Below are positions 58,135 through 64,000 of a DNA stretch of 64,000 nt, one piece after another. Below the pieces are notes generated by a model. The model saw only the letters and a list, made by a program, of their open reading frames with translations, ran no database searches and had not been told where the DNA came from. Position 1 is the first letter of the stretch, and each line of letters begins with the position of its first letter. The position numbers and the translations under genes are program-made. Source of the DNA: DATMER01 sp034667225 (GTDB lineage Bacteria > Acidobacteriota > Thermoanaerobaculia > Multivoradales > UBA5704); contig JAXDKG010000045.1 in NCBI GenBank assembly GCA_034667225.1, positions 62,001 to 126,000 on the forward strand, given 5' to 3'.

Positions 58135-58326
58135 ATGAAGAAGAGAATCTCGAAGCTCCGGCTCAACAGAGAGACCCTACGCAGCCTGACCGGGCGTGAT
58201 CTGATGGACGTGGCGGGCGGCGCAACCGGGTGGAACACTTGTGGTTGTCCGACATATATATCCGACTGTTCCCCATGTGTCACCGAGCTCTGCTCGGGCG
58301 GCAGCTGCCCGAGCTGGCCCTGCTGA
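58135..58326 (+). CDS. orphan RiPP precursor peptide, class I lanthipeptide-like
   Basis: 63 residues. GAGGAG lies 6 nt before the ATG, and TATGAT at 58043-58048 is a possible -10. Leader: KLRLNRETLRSLTGRDLMDV, matching the LxLNRETLRxL leaders of class I lanthipeptides, then a double-glycine-type end DVAGG. Core (about residues 30-63): seven Cys and many Ser/Thr (NTCGCPTYISDCSPCVTELC, then SGGSCPSWPC), the composition expected for thioether rings. No LanB dehydratase, LanC cyclase, protease or transporter is in the window, so the maturation enzymes must lie elsewhere or be lost. Mature product and activity unknown. Confidence 0.78.
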   Translation: MKKRISKLRLNRETLRSLTGRDLMDVAGGATGWNTCGCPTYISDCSPCVTELCSGGSCPSWPC

Positions 58327-58399
58327 GGAAGTAGATGCGTAGTTGGGGACCAGAGGACTCGCCCGCCGCTCTCCAGGCCGTTTAGGGGGAGGTTTGGGC

Positions 58400-58438
58400 A
58401 AAAAAAAGAGGAGCGACCGGAGGAAAATAGTCGCTCCT
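58400..58438 (-). terminator. intrinsic terminator of the SGNH-hydrolase operon
   Basis: On the minus strand the 9-bp stem AGGAGCGAC / GTCGCTCCT (58438-58430 and 58417-58409, 12-nt loop) is followed at once by C and eight T. A textbook Rho-independent terminator located about 100 nt after the stop of the 58537-60567 gene. Confidence 0.88.
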
Positions 58439-58536
58439 GAATTCGGGTTGAAGGAGGTTTGGTAGCCTCTTCATTTATACAGTTGCCGCTGGCCCCCTTT
58501 TTTTGACACGAAAACCGAAAAAAGTCGAAAAAACTT

Positions 58537-60567
58537 TTAGCCAGGGGTGCGGACCAGGGAAAACACCTCCCCGAACACGGGGTGGAGGTCCGCTTCGAGC
58601 CCCAGATCCAGGCGCTCGAGGACCGTCCGGAACGGGTCTCCCTCCACCGGCGGTGGGTCCGGCCAGCGCAGGGTGAGACGGTTGGGGCCGGCCCGCAGCG
58701 CCGAGGCGGGCACGCGGAGAGTGCCCTTCGTCCAGCGCTCCCCGACGGGGAGGGTCCCGACGTCGATGCCATTGACCGCAGCTTGGACCTCCCCCTGACC
58801 TTCGGGAACCCGGGCGGTCAGCTCCAGGCCGACGTCCTCCGTCCCGTCCGTGACCAGGCAGAAGGATGAAACTGGCCAGGGAGAGCGCCAGGTCCCCCGG
58901 CGCGGCAGGTCCTCCAAATCCATGACTTCGGGAAAGAAGCGCTCCAGCGGCTCCCAGGGCTCCAGGTCAGCCCCCTTGGGAGTCGTGGGGAGGGGGAACG
59001 GCCGGCCGCGCCGCTCCAGGGCGGCGGCCATGGCCTGGAGGAGGTCGGCGTCCAGGTAGTCCCAGCGCCAGCCGTGCTGGAGGAGGAGGCGGTAGGGGGA
59101 AGCGAGATTGCGCTGCTGGGCAGCGGTCAGGACCGCCGGCACCGGAGCGGAGCGCGCCTCCAACAGGTCGAGCATGGCCTGCTCGATCTCCGGGCAGAGG
59201 TCGAGCGCCTCTTCGCACCAGCCTTCCAGAATCTCCTGCTTGGGCCGAAGAGTGGTCAGCAGCCGGTGGGCGGAATGGATCGCCGCGCCTAGGAGGGCGG
59301 TGGCCTCCACCTCGTCTGAGAGGGAAAGCTCCCCGTGGAGGAAGCTCCGCCAGTCTTCATCTTCTTCCGTCATCCCGGACAGCCAGAGCGCTTCCGTGGC
59401 GACGGCGGCCATCGCCACCTGGATGCCTTCGAGGGTCAGGTGGCAGTAGTCCAGGAAGAGCCGCCTTCCGGGGAGAGGGTGCTCGGTCCAGGAGGCGAAG
59501 ATCTCCCGCAGGTCCACGGAGACGAAGCCGTGCTTGCTGGACAGCTTCCGCAGCAGCTCCCGCGCCTGGGTGGTGGCCTGGGGCGCGGAGAGGAACCCCA
59601 GGGTGGCATAGCGGGCGCTGTCGATCTCGGCCTGAAAAGCTTCCAGCGCTCCTTGCCGGTCCCCGAGGCCCCACCGCGCCATGCCCAGGAGGCGCCAGGT
59701 GGTCGGGCAGGTCCCGCCGTCCAGCTTCTGCATGGCCTTGGCGGCCCGGATCATCGCCTGCGCCTCCCACTTCCCCTCCACGGCCTCCCGATACAGGGCG
59801 TGCCAGCGGGCTACGCCGTCCCCCGGCAGGCGGACGACCGGCTGCCGTGTCTCCCAGTCGGCCAGGTTCACCTCGGGGATGACGACGATGACCGGGATCT
59901 TCACCGTGCCTGCGATGAGCGCGATCAGCTCGAAGGTGCCCTCCGCTACCTTCCGCAGCTCCTCCTCCGCGAGGCGGATCGGCCCCGCAATCCCCTCGCG
60001 CAACGCCTGCGCGTACCGCTGGCGTGCCTGGACTGCGGGAGCGTAGGGGGAGATCTCCGGGGTCTCCAGGAGGTTCCAGTTGTTGCCCACGAAGAGGACG
60101 AGCATGTCGGGCTGGATCTGAAGCGAGGCGCGGACGGTCGCGGCCAGGGAGGGGAGGGTCTCATTGGTGCGCGAGAGGTCGATGACCTCGAAGTTGTCCT
60201 CGCCTCCCGCGGCCCGGAGGTACTCTTCCAGCACCTGCGCAGGGGTGATGTGGGGTGCATAGAGATAGCCGGCCGCCACGGACTCGCCGAAGAGCACGAC
60301 CCGGAGCGGCAGCTCGGCTTCTTTCTTCGAGAGGATCTTGCGGGAGGCGTAATGGTCTCCGAGGGGGAGAGGGTCCGGGCGCACCCATACGTCGCCCTGA
60401 GGCTCCCAGATGCTGATGGGCTCGGGGCCTTTCTCTCTCGGGCTCGGGGTCAAAGGAGGGGATTGGGGCAACGAGAGCAACCCCGCGGATTGGAGGAGGC
60501 GGAAGGTGCGCAGGCCGTCCGGCGTGGCCAGGAGCTCGGCGAGCCGCTCGTAGATCTCCCGCTTCAT
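58537..60567 (-). CDS. SGNH/GDSL-type hydrolase with extra C-terminal beta domain
   Basis: 676 residues, no signal peptide. The catalytic domain (about residues 90-430) has block I VLFGESVAAGYLY (Ser nucleophile in GES), block III VLFVGNNWN (GNN), and block V FLDYCHLTLEGI (Asp and His). A TPR-like helical insert (WRLLGMARWGLGDRQGALEAF) lies between. The C-terminal ~120 residues (VGLELTARVPEGQGEVQAAV, GTLRVPASALRAGPNRLTLR) are a beta-sandwich. A likely esterase or acyltransferase. Its start overlaps the carbamoyltransferase stop (ATGA), so it acts in the same operon, perhaps on the same product. Confidence 0.8.
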   Translation of the reverse strand: MKREIYERLAELLATPDGLRTFRLLQSAGLLSLPQSPPLTPSPREKGPEPISIWEPQGDVWVRPDPLPLGDHYASRKILSKKEAELPLRVVLFGESVAAGYLYAPHITPAQVLEEYLRAAGGEDNFEVIDLSRTNETLPSLAATVRASLQIQPDMLVLFVGNNWNLLETPEISPYAPAVQARQRYAQALREGIAGPIRLAEEELRKVAEGTFELIALIAGTVKIPVIVVIPEVNLADWETRQPVVRLPGDGVARWHALYREAVEGKWEAQAMIRAAKAMQKLDGGTCPTTWRLLGMARWGLGDRQGALEAFQAEIDSARYATLGFLSAPQATTQARELLRKLSSKHGFVSVDLREIFASWTEHPLPGRRLFLDYCHLTLEGIQVAMAAVATEALWLSGMTEEDEDWRSFLHGELSLSDEVEATALLGAAIHSAHRLLTTLRPKQEILEGWCEEALDLCPEIEQAMLDLLEARSAPVPAVLTAAQQRNLASPYRLLLQHGWRWDYLDADLLQAMAAALERRGRPFPLPTTPKGADLEPWEPLERFFPEVMDLEDLPRRGTWRSPWPVSSFCLVTDGTEDVGLELTARVPEGQGEVQAAVNGIDVGTLPVGERWTKGTLRVPASALRAGPNRLTLRWPDPPPVEGDPFRTVLERLDLGLEADLHPVFGEVFSLVRTPG

Positions 60568-62285
60568 ACGAACGTATAAAGGTCCCGGCTCACCGCAAAC
60601 CCCGATCGCGGCCTATGCCAAGACTGGAGCAGCTCAGGCAGATTATCCGGGAGCGCCTCCCGGTCGATCACAAAGTCTTCGAGCACCAGCGAATCAATCC
60701 CGGTGCTCCCGAAGCACAGCAGAGCGTCCACGGGTGAGCAGACGATGGGCTCCCCCCTCACGTTGAACGAAGTATTCACCAGCACCGGGCACCCCGTCCG
60801 CCGGTGGAAAGCCTCCAGAAGATCGGCGTATCGAGGCGCCGCTTCGGCATCGACGGTCTGCGGGCGAGCCGAGCCGTCCACGTGGGTCACGGCCGGCAGG
60901 GACAGCGGCGAGATCACCCGGCAGGTCTCCAGCATGAACGGCGACGGATGGTCCAGGTCCAGGTGCTCCCGCGCGTGGGCCTGGAGGATGCTGGGCGCGA
61001 AGGGGCGGAAGGCTTCCCGCTTCTTGACCAGGTGGTTGAGCCGGTCGCGCATCCCGGGGTCCCGCGGGTCCGCGAGGAGGCTGCGCGCTCCCAGGGCCCG
61101 CGGTCCCAGCTCCATGCGGCCATGAAACCAGCCTACGACCTTGCCGGCGGCCAGCCGGTCCACGACCGCCTCCAGCAACTCCGTTTCCTTCCCCCGGAAA
61201 TCCAGGGTCCGCAGGCCGGTCGCGGCGAGGATGGTGCCCACCTCGTCCGCGGTCCACGACGGTCCCAGAAAGGCGTGGCGCATCGGCTCAGTGAGCGCCT
61301 GGCCGGTCAGCTCCAGGTGCGCCAGGGCCGCGGCCCCCAGGCAGCCTCCCGAGTCGCCGGCCGCGGGCTGGACGAAGAGCCGCTTGAACGGCCCTTCCCG
61401 CAGGATGCGGCCGTTCGCCACGCAGTTCAGGGCCACGCCGCCGGCCATGCAGAGACGGCGCGAGCCGGTCTCCCGGTGCAGCCAGCGGACCTTCTCCATG
61501 AGGATCTCCTCCAGCACGATCTGGAGGCTCTGGGCCACGTCGTGATGGAAGCCGGTGATCTCCGCTTCCCGCGGGCGGGGCGGGGCGCCGAAGAGATCGC
61601 AGAGCGCCTCGGAGTACATCCGGCTGCCGCGGATGAAGTCGAAGTAGCGCAGGTCCAACTGGAACTGCCCGCCGGGTCCGGAGGAGATGAGCGTGCGGAT
61701 GCGGTCCGCGTAGCGCGGCCGGCCATAGGGGGCGAGGCCCATGACCTTGTACTCGCCGTCGTTGACCGCGAAGCCCAGGTAGGCGGTGATCGTGGAGTAG
61801 AGAAGGCCGAGCGAGTGGGGGAACTCGACGCGCTCGAAGACCTCGAGTCCTCGGCCATAAGTGGTGGTATCCCACTCGCCGACGCCATCGACGGTGAGGA
61901 CCGCGGCCTCGGGAAAGCCCGAGAACAGGAAGGCGCTCGCGGCGTGGGAGGCGTGATGGCCGAAGGAGAGGACCGGACCCTCGTAGCCGAGCCCCTCGCG
62001 GATCGCCCGCTCGGGCCGGCCCGGGTCGGCATCTCCTATGGGGACGCCGGACCAGAGCTGCCGGGCGAGCTTGCGGACCGGGGACTCGTAGTAGGCGACC
62101 GCGTCGATCTCCGTGATCCCGATCCCTCCCGCCTCCAGGCACCAGCGGAAGGCCGAGACCGGCAGGCGGGGGTCGTGCTTGACCCGGGAGAAGCGCTCCT
62201 CCTCGGCGGCGGCCACGAGCCGGCCGTCCCGCAGGAGGCAGCAGGCCGACTCGTGGAAGAAAGCCGAGATGCCGACGACGTTCAA
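60564..62285 (-). CDS. carbamoyltransferase (NodU/CmcH/TobZ family)
   Basis: 573 residues from a TTG start that overlaps the TPR gene's stop (TTGA). N-terminal Kae1-like domain with metal-binding histidines in SFGHHASHAASAF, VLTVDGVGEWDTTTYG, GSRRLCMAGGVALNCVANGR; the C-terminal domain has ELGPRALGARSLLADPRDP, VNTSFNVRGEPIVCSPVDAL and ends DLYTFV. Known members make carbamoyl adenylate from carbamoyl phosphate and ATP and transfer the carbamoyl group to a hydroxyl of a sugar or natural product. Length is normal. The product modified here is unknown. Confidence 0.93.
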   Translation of the reverse strand: MNVVGISAFFHESACCLLRDGRLVAAAEEERFSRVKHDPRLPVSAFRWCLEAGGIGITEIDAVAYYESPVRKLARQLWSGVPIGDADPGRPERAIREGLGYEGPVLSFGHHASHAASAFLFSGFPEAAVLTVDGVGEWDTTTYGRGLEVFERVEFPHSLGLLYSTITAYLGFAVNDGEYKVMGLAPYGRPRYADRIRTLISSGPGGQFQLDLRYFDFIRGSRMYSEALCDLFGAPPRPREAEITGFHHDVAQSLQIVLEEILMEKVRWLHRETGSRRLCMAGGVALNCVANGRILREGPFKRLFVQPAAGDSGGCLGAAALAHLELTGQALTEPMRHAFLGPSWTADEVGTILAATGLRTLDFRGKETELLEAVVDRLAAGKVVGWFHGRMELGPRALGARSLLADPRDPGMRDRLNHLVKKREAFRPFAPSILQAHAREHLDLDHPSPFMLETCRVISPLSLPAVTHVDGSARPQTVDAEAAPRYADLLEAFHRRTGCPVLVNTSFNVRGEPIVCSPVDALLCFGSTGIDSLVLEDFVIDREALPDNLPELLQSWHRPRSGFAVSRDLYTFV

Positions 62286-64000
62286 CGGCGGGTGGCGACC
62301 TGCTTCGGCTCCGGCGGCTTGCCCAGTACCTCCAGCCGCTTGCGGACCAAGTGGATCGTGCTCATGGGGTTCGAATCATCTTTCTGCTGGGCGCCGGCCT
62401 TCTCGTAGTAGCGCCGGGCCGCGTCGGGCAGGCCGTACTGCTCGGCCAGCCGGCCGAACACGTACAGGTCGTCGACGTCGGGCTCGCCCTTGAGCTCCAG
62501 CGCCTGCAGGATGATGCGGTAGGCCTCCGCGGTCTTGCCCTGCTCGGCATAAACGGTCGCGAGGGTGTGGAGGATGCCGTAGTCCTTGTATTCGGAAAGG
62601 CTGGCGGCGCGCTGGGCGAGCTCCAGGACCCGCTCGTCGGTCCGGCCCCGGACGAGGGCGATCCAGGCGGCTTGGTTGTACTGGTCGGCGGTGGCCTTGC
62701 CAGAGTCGAGGATGCGCTGGACGATCCTCTCCGCCTCGTCGAAGTCACCCTTGCGCAGGGCGACCTCGGCGAAGGTGTCCTGGGCGAGGACGTCGTCCGG
62801 AGTCTTCGCCAGCCGCGCGTCGGCGATGCGGCGCATGTCGTCCCAGCGCCGGAGGTCGGTCAGCGACACCAGTTGCGCGCGGTACAGGGTCTCGGAGCTG
62901 GAGGTCTCGGCCAGCCGGGAGGCGGTCTCGGCGGCCTCTTCGTGCCGGTCGAGCGCCAGGTAGGTCGCGAGCAGCGCCCGGTCGAGCGCGGCCCGCCCCG
63001 GTCCCTCCGGCGCTGCCTGCCGGCAGGCGGTGAGGACCGGCAGGGTCTGGGTGAGCGTGCTCTCGTACGAGAGCAGGCTGGCGGCGGCGCAGCGCACCTG
63101 CTTCGCGTCGCCCTGCGCGCCCCTGGTCCACAGGTCGAGGAAGGCGGAGGACTGGAAGGGGTCGGAGCGGTCCCCGCCGTCCAGCTCTTCATAGGCCCAG
63201 TCGAGCCACTGGCGGGCGCCGCGCAGGTCGTTGCGCTCCAGCCGCCGGAGGGCCTCGCCGCCGGTAAGCCACAGCGCCCGGTCGACGGCCGCGATCCGGT
63301 ACTCGCCGTCCTCCGGGATGACGTAGCCGATGCTGCGCTCGCCTCCGCCTCCGACCACCGCGGCCATGACGATCCGGTAGCCGAGGGAGTCGTCGCCGGA
63401 GACGGTCTCCCGCATCACCGCGAGAGCGAGGTCGACGGCGACCGCGACCGGCATGTCTTCCCGCGCCTTGCGGACCGCGCCCTTGAGGCCGTTCTCGAAG
63501 CCTTCCCAGAAGGCCCGCCGCCCGTCGCCGCTCATGCCGCGGGTGACTTCCTTGCTCATGAGCGTTGCGAGGACCTCCGGACCTGTAAGCGCGGCTCCTG
63601 TCATCAGCCGGCGGTAGGCGCCCACCGGGTCGCGGGACGTGAGCCCCATCTCCTCGTAGCGGCGGGTCTTGCGCAGCACCTCGGCCATGCCCAGGAGCGA
63701 CGCGGCCTTGGTGGACTGCCGGCCGGCGCGCTCGAACAGGGCCGCGGCCTCGGGGTAGCGCCGCAGGAGCATCAGGTTGCGCCCGGCGCTCGCCAGGGCG
63801 GTGGCGCGGGCGTCGCTGTCGGTGAAGGAGCGCTCCGCGGCCTGGAGCGCGGGCTCCGTCCCCTCGGTGGCGGCCAGCATGACGAGCCGCAATGCGGCGC
63901 GTGTCTCGTCGTCCTCCCGGCCGTCGAGCTGCTCCTTCATCTCCTCCCAGCGCTGCGCCCACATCAGGGCGATCTCCAGGTTGTTGGGCAGCCCCAGGCC
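62282..64000 (-). CDS. tetratricopeptide-repeat protein (5' end cut by window)
   Basis: At least 572 residues; the frame is open to the window edge (reads GLGLPNNLEIALMWAQRWEE), so the ATG at 63964 is probably internal. Helical repeats of ~34 residues throughout, e.g. DARATALASAGRNLMLLRRY, DVLAQDTFAEVALRKGDFDE, YGILHTLATVYAEQGKTAEA. No enzyme motif. Probably a scaffold or the C-terminal half of a larger TPR protein. Co-transcribed with the carbamoyltransferase and SGNH hydrolase. Confidence 0.8.
   Translation of the reverse strand, partial: GLGLPNNLEIALMWAQRWEEMKEQLDGREDDETRAALRLVMLAATEGTEPALQAAERSFTDSDARATALASAGRNLMLLRRYPEAAALFERAGRQSTKAASLLGMAEVLRKTRRYEEMGLTSRDPVGAYRRLMTGAALTGPEVLATLMSKEVTRGMSGDGRRAFWEGFENGLKGAVRKAREDMPVAVAVDLALAVMRETVSGDDSLGYRIVMAAVVGGGGERSIGYVIPEDGEYRIAAVDRALWLTGGEALRRLERNDLRGARQWLDWAYEELDGGDRSDPFQSSAFLDLWTRGAQGDAKQVRCAAASLLSYESTLTQTLPVLTACRQAAPEGPGRAALDRALLATYLALDRHEEAAETASRLAETSSSETLYRAQLVSLTDLRRWDDMRRIADARLAKTPDDVLAQDTFAEVALRKGDFDEAERIVQRILDSGKATADQYNQAAWIALVRGRTDERVLELAQRAASLSEYKDYGILHTLATVYAEQGKTAEAYRIILQALELKGEPDVDDLYVFGRLAEQYGLPDAARRYYEKAGAQQKDDSNPMSTIHLVRKRLEVLGKPPEPKQVATRR

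Overview
The window is a high-GC chromosomal segment from a Gram-negative bacterium. It has a TonB-dependent receptor with an N-terminal carboxypeptidase-regulatory-like domain, many lipobox lipoproteins, a Wzm/Wzt-type glycan exporter and a REP-associated transposase remnant. That mix fits Acidobacteriota, perhaps the Thermoanaerobaculia side, but no rRNA or other marker gene is present, so this is an inference. Six starts carry a -10-like TANNNT hexamer exactly 6 nt upstream of the start codon and two more at 7-8 nt, which suggests that leaderless mRNAs are common here.

Layout. 1-4460: ABC ATPase plus a permease fused to an M1-type peptidase. 4547-5792: a small lipoprotein and a lysophospholipase-like hydrolase. 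5813-18522: a carbohydrate-utilisation operon with LacI regulator, TonB receptor, GH144/glucoamylase-like enzyme, sugar-binding lipoprotein, two ABC permeases, a large multidomain glycosidase and a serine hydrolase. The LacI operator in front of this operon recurs (12 of 14 bases) inside the promoter of a GH1 beta-glucosidase 24 kb away (28871-30214), so one regulator probably controls both. The likely substrate is a beta-glucan, possibly beta-1,2-glucan. 18561-18833: an array of thirteen 21-nt hairpin units. 19417-21941: an AT-rich, foreign-looking pair, a P-loop ATPase and a small membrane protein, resembling a defence module and abutting a truncated REP-associated tyrosine transposase (RAYT). 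22361-28870: small regulator-like protein, GNAT, two tandem secreted paralogues, a sodium:solute symporter and two exported proteins. 30271-38531: DUF983 protein, lipoprotein, GAF-GAF-PP2C phosphatase, Uma2 nuclease-like protein, a vWA/MoxR-like pair, thioredoxin reductase and P-protein (pheA).

38573-52491 is a surface-glycan locus: an ABC-2 exporter (wzm/wzt) and, on the opposite strand, a tightly overlapping operon of GT2/GT4 glycosyltransferases, polysaccharide deacetylases and methyltransferases, with two unusual fusions (GT2-deacetylase; GT2-methyltransferase-like-kinase). 52738-54576 is a TPP riboswitch and thiC. A second, GC-rich 21-nt hairpin array follows thiC directly (54584-54835). 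54862-58326 holds a small coiled-coil protein, a zinc-ribbon protein, an ECF sigma factor with a large unknown N-terminal domain, a DinB protein and an orphan lanthipeptide-type precursor with seven cysteines. The window ends with a minus-strand operon of a TPR protein (cut by the window edge), a NodU-type carbamoyltransferase and an SGNH hydrolase, closed by a clear intrinsic terminator.

A recurring theme is insertion of palindromic REP-like elements into protein-coding genes without breaking the frame (12582-12662, 15976-16058, 46595-46747, 48401-48431). The most novel-looking items are the two 21-nt hairpin arrays of opposite base composition, the AT-rich ATPase/membrane pair, the sigma-factor fusion operon and the orphan RiPP precursor.
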